A DNA stretch of 64,000 nt, taken from Methylocystis sp. GTDB taxonomy: Bacteria; Pseudomonadota; Alphaproteobacteria; Rhizobiales; Beijerinckiaceae. The position numbers and the translations under genes were made by a program. Numbering within the stretch: the stretch's first letter is position 1; every line of letters starts with the position of its first letter. Of this stretch, positions 7,974 to 18,600 are shown one piece after another. The DNA lies in contig PERY01000002.1 of assembly GCA_002929055.1 (NCBI GenBank), positions 124,001 to 188,000 on the forward strand, given 5' to 3'. The notes beneath the pieces were generated by a model that had not been told where the DNA came from, did no database searches, and worked only from the letters and a program-made list of their open reading frames with translations.

Positions 7974-9047
7974 ATGGATCGGGACACGATAGGCGACATC
8001 GCCGACTCCGCCCCTCTGTCGGGCGACGCTTCAGACCTTTCCAGCCCCCCTTCCGAGCCCCGCAAGGGCAAGACCGTCAGCGAAAGGGCGCTGGTCGTCA
8101 CACAGGGCAAGCACCGCTTCTATTCGCTGGTGCTGCCGAGCGACCTTCTCGCCGGAACCTGCATGGTCGAGCCGCGGGTCGAGAACCCCATCGACGGCTT
8201 CCAGCGTCTGCTCGACGAGCGTCGCGCGAAATCCATCGCGCGCTACATCGACGCCGGCTTCGGCACCGTGCCGGGCGCCGTGGTGCTTTCGGCGCAGTCG
8301 CGGGCTCATCTCGCCTATGACAAGGAGACGGGCGCGCTCACCTTCAGAAAAGACCCCAAGGCCTTCCTCATCATTGACGGCCAGCACCGCGTCTACGGCT
8401 TCAAGCTCGCGAAAACCTCGGTGAGCGTGCCCGTCGTCATCTACAACAGGCTCACGCGCGCCCAGGAGTGCCGCCTGTTCATGGACATCAACACCAAGCA
8501 GCGGCCCGTGCCTAACGAATTGCTGCTCGACATCCGCCGCCTCTCCGAGGTCGAGACGGAGTCGGAGGCGTTGATGCACAATGTCTTCGACCTCTTCAAC
8601 ACGCGCAAGGACAGCGCGCTCTCCGGCTTTCTGAGCGCGGCGGAGCGCAAGAAGGGCATGATTTCGCGCGTCACCTTCAATGCGGCGCTGCGCTCCATCA
8701 GAGGCGCCTTCGTCGGCGCGCCTGCCGAGGAAGTCTATAGCGTCCTCAACGCTTATCTGCGCGCCTGCCGTCACGGACTTGGATTACACGCCCTCGACGA
8801 CAGCATCGCCAATCCCGTGCTGTTCAAGGCGCTGATGCTGCTCTTCACCAATGTGGCCGAGCGCGTCGCCGACCGGCACGCCGGCAAATATACAGTGGCG
8901 AATTTCGAGGATGTGCTCATCCCCTTTTTCCGCCGCCTCAAGAAGAGCGACCTGCCGCGCGCCGGCATGAGCCACATCGTTCTGCACGAGCATTACAGCA
9001 AGGCGCTGAGCGCCGGCTTCCTGCTCAAGCAGTGGCTCTTTGCGTAA
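7974..9047 (+). CDS. DGQHR domain protein (DndB-like, orphan)
   Basis: 357 residues from ATG 7974. Residues 133-139 read IIDGQHR, the name-giving motif, and residues 170-179 read MDINTKQRPV, matching the F-x-x-x-N-x-x-x-x-PV block of DndB-type proteins. DndB regulates DNA phosphorothioation in complete dnd systems, but no dndA, C, D, E or F-H neighbour is visible. The first 35 residues are low-complexity and probably disordered. The 3' end overlaps the convergent glycosyltransferase gene by 23 nt. The DGQHR fold call is firm; any role in DNA modification or defence is inference. Confidence 0.75.
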   Translation: MDRDTIGDIADSAPLSGDASDLSSPPSEPRKGKTVSERALVVTQGKHRFYSLVLPSDLLAGTCMVEPRVENPIDGFQRLLDERRAKSIARYIDAGFGTVPGAVVLSAQSRAHLAYDKETGALTFRKDPKAFLIIDGQHRVYGFKLAKTSVSVPVVIYNRLTRAQECRLFMDINTKQRPVPNELLLDIRRLSEVETESEALMHNVFDLFNTRKDSALSGFLSAAERKKGMISRVTFNAALRSIRGAFVGAPAEEVYSVLNAYLRACRHGLGLHALDDSIANPVLFKALMLLFTNVAERVADRHAGKYTVANFEDVLIPFFRRLKKSDLPRAGMSHIVLHEHYSKALSAGFLLKQWLFA

Positions 9048-10992
9048 AGTCCGCCGCCGACGCATCCGGGAGGCCGCGCATGGTCAGGCCATGCTCGGTC
9101 TTCTCCCAATGGAACGGGCGTCGCCATAGCTCGTAGAAGGCGCGCCAGCAGGCGATGCTGAGCATCAGCAGCCATAGCGGCAGATAGAGAAGCGCGCGTT
9201 TCCGCACTGCGAGCTTTCGCCGCCGCAGACCGATCGCGAGCGGCCAGAGAAGCGCGACTGCGCCCGAAATTGCGAGAAAGCACCACAGCGTGCTGCAGGC
9301 GATCTGGAACGTCGTCTGCGGCGCCAGCAGCGGGCCGTAGAGCGCGTCGTAGGTGAGGCGGCTCATCAGCAGCGGCCCCAGCAACGGCCCCAATATGCCG
9401 CCCATGAACATGGCGAGCACGGCGAGCGCGCGCCGCGCCCCGAGATCGGCGAAAAGCCGCGCCGGATGGCGGCAATGCACCAGCGCCGTCTGCATCCAGC
9501 CCTTGAACCAGCGTGTGCGCTGCTTCACGAGAGCGCGAAAAGCGGCCGGCGCCTCTTCGAATGTCGCGGAGTCGAACGTGCGCACTGAATAGCCTGCGCG
9601 CGCGAGGCGCAGGCCGAGATCGGCGTCTTCGGTCACGTTCCACGCGTCCCAGAAGCCGATCTCGCGCAGCGCCCCGAAACGAAAATGGTTAGAGGTGCCG
9701 CCAAGGAAGATGGGCAGCCCCATCGCCGAAAGGCCCTTGTTGTAGACGTCGAAGAGCGCGGCGTATTCCAGAGCGAACAGACCCGTCATCCAGTTCGTCG
9801 CGCCATTGTCGATCACGAGACTGGCCTGCAGGCAGGCGACGCTCGGGGGCATCTGCGCAAAGAGCGCGGCGGCGCGGCGCAGCTGGCGCCCATCTGGAAG
9901 ATCCTCCGCGTCATAGACGGCGACGAGCGCGCCGCGCGCGAGCGGCATGGCGATGTTGAGCGCGCGCGGCTTGGTGCGCGGGGCGCCCTCCGGCGCAACG
10001 ATGATTTCATGCGGCGTGCGCGGCGGATGCGACCGCAACGCGGCGGCGGTGGCTTCGTCGTCTTCTTCCACGACGAATTTCACGTCTAGCTTGGCGCGCG
10101 GATAATCGAAGCGGTCGATGGCGCGGGCGAGCTGCCGCGCGACAGCCGCCTCTTTATAGAGCGCGATGACGATCGTGTAGACGGGCAACCGTGCGTCGTC
10201 GATCCATTCCGCCTGCGGCTCGCTTTCGCCGCTCGCCGCGCAGGCGAAAAGCCGCAGGAAAACGCTACCGAGAAAGCCCGCCGCGAGTGCGAAGGCGGCG
10301 GCGAGGCTCGCGACCTCGAAGGGTGCAAAGAGACTGGCGACGAGCAGCAGGAAGGCGGCGCTGGCCACGCCAAGGGGCTTGCGCCGCAGCGAGCCGCGCA
10401 CGCAGAGATCGCGATCCACCCGCTCGGCGGAAAAGCTGGCGGCGCGGACGACGTCCACAGGGTCGGCGCGGCGCAGCGCCTCGGTGAACCGCGCGCGCGT
10501 CGTCACCGCGAAGAGAGGACGCCCTCGCGCCGTCCGCACCGCGCTCATGAGACGCATGATTTCAGCGCCCTTCGGAGCGAATAGCCATCGCAGCCCGCTC
10601 TCGTGTTCGCGCAGCCGCAGATAACCGCGGCTCGCCGTCGCCAGCGCCCAGGGCGCAAGGTCGATGTCGGTGTCCACGAATGCGACCCCCAGGTGATCGG
10701 CAAGCGCGCGGTAAAAGGCCTCCTGCCCGACGACGCCCTCGGCGAGCAGCGCGGCGTCCGCGGTCACCCCCTGCCGGCGCGCGAGCGCCGCCGCGTAATG
10801 CAACGCCTCTATGGGAACTCCGTAGTCGGAAAGAAAAGCGATTTCCACGGGGATCGGTCGCGGCGCGGCAGCGGCGGACCGCGCGGGCGGGCGGCGGCTT
10901 TCGAATGGCGACGGGGCGTCGGCGGGCCGCAGCTCCTCCCGGCTTTGGGGAGGGCGTTCGGCGGAAAAGCGGTCGACCGACCCCCTGATCAT
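9025..10992 (-). CDS. GspE-N/MshEN-like domain fused to family 2 glycosyltransferase
   Basis: 655 residues. Residues about 1-45 are disordered; about 48-175 resemble the GspE N-terminal (MshEN-like) domain (EGVVGQEAFYRALADHLGVAF). Two hydrophobic helices follow (about 200-245), then a GT2 domain with YDAEDLPD (DxD-like metal site), NVTEDADLGLRL (TED base) and QRTRWFKGWMQT (QxxRW acceptor motif). The C-terminal third has several membrane spans. This is the layout of processive, membrane-bound beta-glycan synthases; the polymer made is unknown. MshEN domains can bind cyclic di-GMP, so allosteric control by that messenger is possible but not shown. Confidence 0.8.
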   Translation of the reverse strand: MIRGSVDRFSAERPPQSREELRPADAPSPFESRRPPARSAAAAPRPIPVEIAFLSDYGVPIEALHYAAALARRQGVTADAALLAEGVVGQEAFYRALADHLGVAFVDTDIDLAPWALATASRGYLRLREHESGLRWLFAPKGAEIMRLMSAVRTARGRPLFAVTTRARFTEALRRADPVDVVRAASFSAERVDRDLCVRGSLRRKPLGVASAAFLLLVASLFAPFEVASLAAAFALAAGFLGSVFLRLFACAASGESEPQAEWIDDARLPVYTIVIALYKEAAVARQLARAIDRFDYPRAKLDVKFVVEEDDEATAAALRSHPPRTPHEIIVAPEGAPRTKPRALNIAMPLARGALVAVYDAEDLPDGRQLRRAAALFAQMPPSVACLQASLVIDNGATNWMTGLFALEYAALFDVYNKGLSAMGLPIFLGGTSNHFRFGALREIGFWDAWNVTEDADLGLRLARAGYSVRTFDSATFEEAPAAFRALVKQRTRWFKGWMQTALVHCRHPARLFADLGARRALAVLAMFMGGILGPLLGPLLMSRLTYDALYGPLLAPQTTFQIACSTLWCFLAISGAVALLWPLAIGLRRRKLAVRKRALLYLPLWLLMLSIACWRAFYELWRRPFHWEKTEHGLTMRGLPDASAADFTQRATA

Positions 10993-11092
10993 GCACTAGA
11001 ACTCTACGAACGGCTGCTGACGCTGGCTTGACTATGGGCCGGGAACGGCGGCTCTTGCAATTGGAATCCGTCGGATTTCACCGGGAGCGCGC

Positions 11093-11965
11093 GTGCAGGC
11101 TTTTGATTCCGCACTTCGCAACGCCATGCTCGCCGCCTGCCTCGCGCTCGGCGCGGCGGCGGCGCTGGCTATGGGGATGGCGCAGGCGGCGGCCCCGGGG
11201 GCCGCGACCGCGCCCTCCTTCTTCGATCCGAACCGCACGCTGCAGAAGCCCGACATGACGGGCATAAAACAGATCCGTTTCCTCACGGAGGACGACTTTC
11301 CGCCGTTCAACTACCTGCTCTCCGACGGCCAGGTGGCGGGCTTCAACATCGACCTCGCCCGCGCCATCTGCGCCGAACTCGACGTCCCCTGCACGATCCA
11401 GCGCCGTAGCTGGGAATTGCTGACGCCCGGACTCAACGACAATAGCGGCGACGCCGTGATCGCCTCGCTCGCCATCAACGACGACACACGCAAAGAGGTG
11501 GATTTCACCGCGCCCTATTTCCTGACGCCTGGCCGTTTCGCCATGCTCGCGGATACGACGCTGAAATCGGCGACCCCCGAGGCGATCGCCGACCGCAAGG
11601 TGGCCGTCGTCGCGGGCTCGCGGCACGAGGCTTTCCTCAAGGCCCTCTATCCAGGGGCGGACCTCGTGCGCTTCGAGACGCCTGCGCTGGCGCGCATGGC
11701 TTTGAAAAGCGGCAAGGTCGCCGCGCATTTTGGCGACGCCGTCAGCCTCGCCTTCTGGCTCAACGGCGCGGAAGCCAATGGCTGCTGCGCCTTCAGGGAC
11801 GGCCCCTTCACCGACCAACGTTATTTTGGAGAGGGCGTGGGCGTCGCAGTGAAGAAGGGTAATTCGGGCCTGCGGCGCGCGCTCGACTATGCGCTGGCGC
11901 GGCTCGACCGCCGCGGCGTCTTCGCGGAGCTATATTTGAAGTATTTTCCGGTCGGTCCGTTCTGA
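11093..11965 (+). CDS. Amino-acid-type ABC transporter substrate-binding protein (family 3)
   Basis: 290 residues starting at GTG 11093; an ATG at 11126 would give a shorter, more usual signal peptide. The hydrophobic segment LAACLALGAAAALAMGMAQA ends near AAA, the likely cleavage site. The mature part has the solute-binding protein family 3 pattern: FPPFNY, VAGFNIDLARAICAEL, ASLAINDDTRKEVDFTAPYF and VGVAVKKGNSGLRRALDYAL. It would bind an amino acid or similar small solute in the periplasm. No permease or ATPase gene is adjacent, so it is either an orphan receptor or pairs with a distant transporter. Confidence 0.8.
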   Translation: MQAFDSALRNAMLAACLALGAAAALAMGMAQAAAPGAATAPSFFDPNRTLQKPDMTGIKQIRFLTEDDFPPFNYLLSDGQVAGFNIDLARAICAELDVPCTIQRRSWELLTPGLNDNSGDAVIASLAINDDTRKEVDFTAPYFLTPGRFAMLADTTLKSATPEAIADRKVAVVAGSRHEAFLKALYPGADLVRFETPALARMALKSGKVAAHFGDAVSLAFWLNGAEANGCCAFRDGPFTDQRYFGEGVGVAVKKGNSGLRRALDYALARLDRRGVFAELYLKYFPVGPF

Positions 11966-11990
11966 CCGGCGTCGCGGGCGCGCGGGCGCG

Positions 11991-12395
11991 TCACGCTCTC
12001 TCGAAGAGCGCCGCGATGGCGGCGCGAGCGGACTCGATCTCGGCCATCAGTTTCGCGCAGAATTCTGCGCCGTCCGGATCGCCCGCGCGCAGCGCGTCTT
12101 CATAGGCCTCTGCCGCGGCGCCGACCGCGAACGCCCCAACCGCGCGCGAGGAGCCTTTGAGCGTATGGGCGAGATCGGCTCGTGAACCGGCGTCGCCTGG
12201 ATGGCGAGGCTCGGCGAGGCGCGCCGAGAAATGCGCCGCCTGGCTGTCGAAAAGCGTCAGTATCTCCGTTTCGAGGGCATGGTCGCCGAAGGTCTGCCGC
12301 GAGAGGTGGACAAGATCAAGAACCGGAAAGCCGGGACGAGAATGGTCAAGCTCCAGATGAGAGGCAACATGGTTAATCTCAGCTGGCTTGCCCAT
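11991..12395 (-). CDS. Hpt (histidine phosphotransfer) domain protein
   Basis: 134 residues, all-helical. The motif AHTLKGSSRAVGA carries the phosphorylatable His of Hpt domains (HxLKG[SA]). ATG 12395 has a strong GGAGGAAAAGG ribosome site, so the longer upstream frame was rejected. Stand-alone Hpt proteins shuttle phosphoryl groups between hybrid histidine kinases and response regulators; in alphaproteobacteria ChpT plays that role, but this sequence is too short and generic to claim ChpT. No kinase or regulator is adjacent. It is divergent from the GPR-like gene across a 274-nt gap. Confidence 0.8.
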   Translation of the reverse strand: MGKPAEINHVASHLELDHSRPGFPVLDLVHLSRQTFGDHALETEILTLFDSQAAHFSARLAEPRHPGDAGSRADLAHTLKGSSRAVGAFAVGAAAEAYEDALRAGDPDGAEFCAKLMAEIESARAAIAALFERA

Positions 12396-12669
12396 CCTTT
12401 TCCTCCATTTTGCCCGTCGGTCGCCTCCAGGCTGTGATTCTGCCGCGCTTACAAGGCCATATGCGAACCGGGCGCCCGACCGCGCGGCGTCTCCCTTGTC
12501 CACAATTGCGCCCTTTCCTGAAGTCCGCGTTAACGAAGTTTCGGATTACGGCCTGAGCCCATGTTTCAATTGCAGATGAGGGGCTGTAATATTTGGTTAA
12601 TCTTTTATGCGCCCGTCCCGCGAGGCGCGGAATGGAACGGCGCGTGCGTCGCCGCCCGGAGAGTTGTCG

Positions 12670-15600
12670 ATGTCGAAAACGGGTAAGATTCAGGACGCGG
12701 CCTCCGCGGCTCTCACGGCGATCGAGGAGGCGCTGGATCTCGGCGCGCCGCCCGCCGTGGATGGCGCGGCTCCCAAGGAGCAGCCGACCGCGACCGACTC
12801 CGGCGACAAGCCGCTCGACGTCCCCGCGGCCACTGGCGGCGACACGCTCGCCCTCAACCCGCCGGCCTCGCGAAAGCCCGAGGCGCCAAAGCCCCCGGCG
12901 GGACTTGTCGCGCCTGCCCTCGCCCCGGCCAACGACGACCGCCGCACCGTCGGCGAACTGCGGGCGGCGCTGCAGATCGAGCCCAACCGCACCATCATGG
13001 CGATGACTTTCGCCTCCATTGCGCTGTGGGCCGTCGCCTGGACGCTGTATGTTTATTTCAACCGCGGCGACATTCTGGACGCCGACGGATCGCTCTTCGC
13101 GCCCAAGCCGATTTTGACCATCGCCGCGCTCGTCGGACCGACGGTCTTCCTGTTCATCACCGGCCTCATGGCGCGCCGCGCCCACGAAATGCGCCTCATC
13201 GCCAATTCGATGACCGAAGTGGCGATCCGACTGATCGAACCCGAGACGATCGCCACCGAACAGGTGGTCGCCCTGTCGCAGGCGATCCGCCGCGAAGCCG
13301 CCTCCATGGGCGACGGGATCGAGCGGGCGCTGGCGCGCGCTGGCGAACTGGAAGTCATCGTGCGCACCGAGGTGACCAACCTCGAACGTTCCTACACCGA
13401 GAACGAGCGGCGCATCCGCCTGCTCGTCGACGAGCTCACGCGCGAGCGCGAGTCGATCCTCATCAACGCCGACAACGCTCGCACCGCCCTCTATGGCGCG
13501 CGCGACGCGCTCTCCGCCGAACTCGCCGCGACATCCCTCCATCTGGCCGAAGCGGTCAGCGAAGCTGGCTCCCGCGTCACCTCCTCGCTCGGCTCCAAGG
13601 GCGAAGAAATCAAGCTCGCTCTCGAAAAGGCGGGCGACACCTTCGAAACGACGCTCGGCGCGCACGGGGACAAGGTGGTGGGAACCCTGTCCCTGACCGG
13701 CGACGCGGTCGCCGAAAAGATCGCCGGCGCCAGCGACGACGTGACACGACGTTTCAATGAGGGCGTGAACCAGGTCGCCGAGAAGCTCAACGCCGCGGGC
13801 GAAGCTTTGGCCGTGGATTTCGGCGTGCGCGGCGCCACGATCGTCGAACGCTTCGAGGAGCTCGGCTCCAGTTTCGCGCATTCGATCGGCGAGCAGGGCG
13901 ACCGGCTGGTGGTGCGTCTGGCAGAGACGGGCGGCGTCATTCACGAAACGATCGCGACGCATGGCGGCGCTCTCGACAAGTCGCTCGCCGACACCACAGA
14001 GCGGCTGACGACGCGCGTCGGCGAGCAGGTTGAAACCGCCCGCGCCACCTTCGAGAACGCCGAGACGCGACTGCTCGGCCTCATGGAGGAGACCAACCGC
14101 AAGGCGCATGACGAACTGCTGCAGCGCGGCGAGTCGCTGCACGAAGCGCTCGCCGTGACGCTGAACCGCAGCGCCGCGCAAGTCGCCGAACAGGCGGACT
14201 CTCTCCAGCAGCGCTTCGTTTCCGCGGCGGGCGACGCCCTGGGCGCGCTCGCGGCCCATAGCGACCGCGTGAATGAGACCCTCTCCGAGCGCCTGCAGAC
14301 TTTCGAACGCGCCGTTATCCACCGCGGCGAGGAGATCGCCGAGCGCGTCGCCGAGCGCGGCGGACAGCTCGAGTCGACGCTCGCGGAGCGTCTCTCGGCC
14401 TTCGAGGACGCTGTCGTGCGCAACAGCGCCGATGCGGCGATGCGCGTCGCGGAACACGGCGACCGGGTGGCGGCCGCGCTGAGCGACGGGCTGACCGCTT
14501 TCGAGGAAAGCTTCACCCGCCAGGGCGAAGAGATGACGACGCGCGTCTCCGACCACACCGAGCGCGCGACCGCCACGCTCTCCGACCGTCTCGCCGCCTT
14601 CGAGGACGTCTTCTCCACCCGCGGCGAAGAGCTTGCCGCGCGCGTCACCGAACACGGCTACCGCGCCACCAATACGCTCGGCTCGAAACTCGCCGAACTG
14701 CAGGAAGCCCTTGCACGCAGCGCCGATGAAGCCGCCACCCGCGTCGTTGACCACAGTGAGCGCGCGACGAGCACGATCGCGGAGCAGCTGGCGAATTTCG
14801 AAGGGGCCATCACGCAGCGTGGCGACGCGTTGACGTCGCGCGTCGTCGAGCACAGCGAACGCACCGCCGCAACCCTGACCGAGCAGCTCGCCGCCTTCCA
14901 GGACGCCGTGCTGTCGCAGACCGAGCAGGTCGCCGTCCAGGTCGCTGAACATGGCGCGCTCGCGGCCGAAAAGCTCACGCGCCATGTCGCCGCCTTCGAA
15001 GAATCCGTCGCGCAGCGTGGCGACGAGATCGCTTCGCGTGTGTCCGAGCACGGCGATCGCGCGCTCGGCAATCTGTCGCTGGGTCTCGCAGCGCTCGAGG
15101 ACGCGATGCTGCGCCAGAGCGAAACCGTCACGGCCCGCGTCGCTGAACAGGGCGAACGCGCCAACGTCGAGGTCGTGCGCCAACTCGCCGCCTTCCAGGA
15201 CACAGTCGACCGTCACGCATCGCAGATCGCGGCGCGCGTCGCCGAGCATGGCGAGCGGGCCACGACGGTGCTTGTCGACAAGCTCGGCGCCTTCGAGGAG
15301 ACGCTGACGCAGCGCAGCGCCGATGTCGCCGCGCGCGTGACCAATGAGAGCGAACGCGCCGCCGCGCTGGTCGCGGACCGGCTCGCCGCCTTCGAAGAAG
15401 CGGTCGCCTCGCAGGGCGAGGAACTTTCGAGCCGCGTCGCCGAACATGGCGGGCGCGCCCAGGCGACGCTGACCGAACGGCTCGCCGCTTTCGAAGAAAG
15501 CGTCGCCCGCCATAGCGAGGATGTCGCTTCGCTCGTCGCAACCCACGGCGAGCGCGCCACCCTGGAACTGACGCGTCAGATCGCCTCTCTCGAAGACGCC

Positions 15601-18600
15601 GTCACGCGCAAGAGCGAAGAGGCGACGACGCGCGTTTCCGAACATGGCGACCGCGCGCTCAACAATCTGTCGGTCGGCCTCGCAAGCTTCGAAGACGCCA
15701 TCCTGCGGCAGAGCGAAATGGTGACGTCGCGCGTCACGCAGCACGGCGAGCAGGCGACGGCGGCCGTGACGCAGGGCCTCGCCGCCTTCGCCGAAGCCGT
15801 CCTGAAGCACAGCGGCGACGCTGCAGCCCAGGTCGCGTCCAAGAGCGAAGAAGTCAACGCCGCCTTTACGCAAAGCCTCGCGGCTTTCGAAGACGTCTTC
15901 GTGCGTCAGGGGGAGGAAGTCGCGCAGCGGGTCCTCGAACAGACCACGACGACAGGCGAGGATCTCGCCGCGCGGCTGCAGGCCTTCGAAACAGCCGTGC
16001 AGCAGGTCAACGCGGAAACCGCGAACCGCATCGCCCAGGAGAGCGAGCGCATTGCGGGAACGCTGACCAATGGCGTCGGCGCTTTCGAGGATTCCGTGCG
16101 CCGTCACGGCGCGAGCGTCGCTTCGCTCGTCTCCGACCACGCGCAGCGCGTCGACAACTTGCTGGGCGAGCGCATGACGGCGCTGGAGAACGCCGGGATG
16201 CTCGTCGCGCAGACGATGGAGACCACCCGCGAGCGCGCCCTGCAGGAATTCGAGACGCATGGCGCGGTCCTGCGCGAGAGCCTGCAGCGTAGCGTGCAGG
16301 AAGCGACGGCGGCTCTGGCCCAGAACTCCGGGACCATGCACGACCGCTTCGCGGAGACGGCGAGCGAAGCCGTGGTCGCCATCGCCACTCAGGGCGAGCG
16401 GTTGAACGAACTCCTCGCGGACAGGCTCGTCGCCTTCGAAAATTCCGTGCTGACCCAGGGCAAGGACGTCGTGTCCTCTCTCGCCGACCATGGCGAACGC
16501 ATCGCTTCGACCCTCGGCCAGCAGCTCGGCGCGTTCGAGGATGCGCTGCTGCGCGACGGCGGCGAGATCGCCGACAGGGTGGCCCGGCACGCATCCAGGC
16601 TCACGGATGACGTCGCCGCGCGCCTCAATGTGATCGAGGAGGTGATCGGCGGACGCGGCGGCGAACTCGTCCAGCATCTCGAAGAAAAGACACAGGATGC
16701 AGATGCGCGCATCGGCGCGCAGGCGCAGAAATTCGTCGTCAGCGTCGACGACCGCATCAGCGCCATCGATCAGACCATAGCGAAACATGGCGACGCCCTT
16801 GTCGAGCGTCTTGCCGAGCAGGCCGACCATTACGCCTCGCGCATCGGCGACAACTCGCGCCACTTCGCGCATGAGATCGACGCCCGTCTCGAATCTATCG
16901 ACGACGCCATTTCGGTGCGCGGCGGCAAGCTCGTCAGCGAGCTTGACGCGACCACCATCTCAGCCTTCTCGCGTCTCGGCGAGCAGGCCGGCCGGCTCGC
17001 GACCGAAGTCAAGGAGAAGCTCGAGGCCATCGATCATACGATCGTCGCGAAAGGCGACGAGCTGGTGGAGAAACTGGGCGCGCGCGCGATCGACATCGCC
17101 TCGTCGATGTCCGGCAAGATCGAAGCCTTCGAGAACGTCAGCGACGCCCGCACGAAGGAAGCGGCCGAGAGGATCGAAGCGCTGGTCAAATCCATGGATG
17201 CGGGCCTGGGCGCCGGCGGACAGAAGCTGCAGGAATCGCTCGCGAGGCACGCGCTGGACATTGCGCGCGTGATGGGAGAAGGCGGCCGCGAGGTCGTCCA
17301 CCAGCTCGACTCCAAGCTCAAGGACGTCGACGCGGTGCTGCTCACCCGCTCCACCGAGCTGGCTGAAACGCTCGCCTCCAAGGCGTCCGAGATCAACGAT
17401 ACGCTGGGCGGACGCGCCAAGGAGCTGGCGAACACGCTCGACGGACGCATCGAACTCTTCGAAAAGAACGTCGTCGAGCGCCTCGGCTCCGTCTCGACAG
17501 AAATCGACCAGCGCGGCCGCATGGTCATCGAGACGATCGGCGCGCGGCTGGAGGACATCAACCACACGCTCTCCGACGCACGGCGCGAGCTCGACACCAC
17601 GATGCACGCGCGCACCGGCGATCTCGGCCAGGCGCTCACCGAGCGCGTCGGTCAGATCAGCGGCGCGCTCGACGAGCGACTCACGCAGATCCAGGGCGCG
17701 CTGGACGAACGTCTCGCGCATATCGAGACGACGCTCGGCGAGCGCGGCGGCGCGGTCACGAACGAGCTGGCGAGCGTCGGCGAGTTGATCGCCAAGACAA
17801 TCGAGACACGCGGCTCGGCGATCGTGCGCCATCTCGGCGACAAGCGCGAGGAACTCGAGCGCTCCATCGACCAATCGCGCGTCTCGCTCACCGAGTCGCT
17901 CGAAGCCGGCGCGCAATCCTCGATCGGCGCGCTCGTCGCGATGAACGACAAGATCCGTGCGGAGCTGCCGTCCCTGCTCGACAAGCTCGGCCAGACGAAC
18001 ACCTCGCTGCACGCCATCATCGACAAGACCGGCGGCAACCTGGTCGATCTCGAGCGCGAGCTCGGCACACGCCTAAACGAGTTCCAGGAGGCGATCCGCG
18101 TCGTTTCCGGACAGGTGCAGCAGATGAGCGAAGTCGCCGGCGGGACGGTGAGCAATGCGCACGACATCGTCGATGCGCTGAGCGAGCGCCAGCAGACTTT
18201 GACGGAAAGCGTCGACAAGCTCGTTCACAGCCAGGCTTCGCTCGACGCCGCCTTCGACGCGCGCCGCCGCTCGCTGGAGGAACTCCTTGGCATGGTCGAG
18301 GGCAAACGCGCCGAGGTCGAGGGCGTGATGACCGGCTTCGCGCAGAAGATGGAAGAGACGTTCCGCGCGATCGAAACGCGCTCGCGCGACATCAACGGCG
18401 CGCTGTCGGAGACGACGGAAGAAGCCGCCAATCTCGTCGACACGCGCTTCGCCCATATCCGCTCAGTTGCGGAAGGCCAGCGCGACCAGACGGAACAGGC
18501 GATGCGCGCCGCCTTCGTCCAGGCGAATGAAGAGATCAACCGCCTCTTCTCCGACGCGACGACGCGGTTCCAGTCGACGGCCGAAGACATCCGCGGCATG

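Noticed and set aside
7974-9047. Complete dnd phosphorothioation system
   Set aside because: Only the DGQHR protein is present; no cysteine desulfurase, DndC, D or E, or restriction genes are nearby.
12379-16872. 1497-codon open frame on the minus strand opposite the GPR-like gene
   Set aside because: It mirrors the repeat units of the plus-strand gene, and GC-rich codon use keeps antisense frames open. No ribosome site or recognisable domain; the plus strand encodes a coherent protein with membrane helices and a known architecture.
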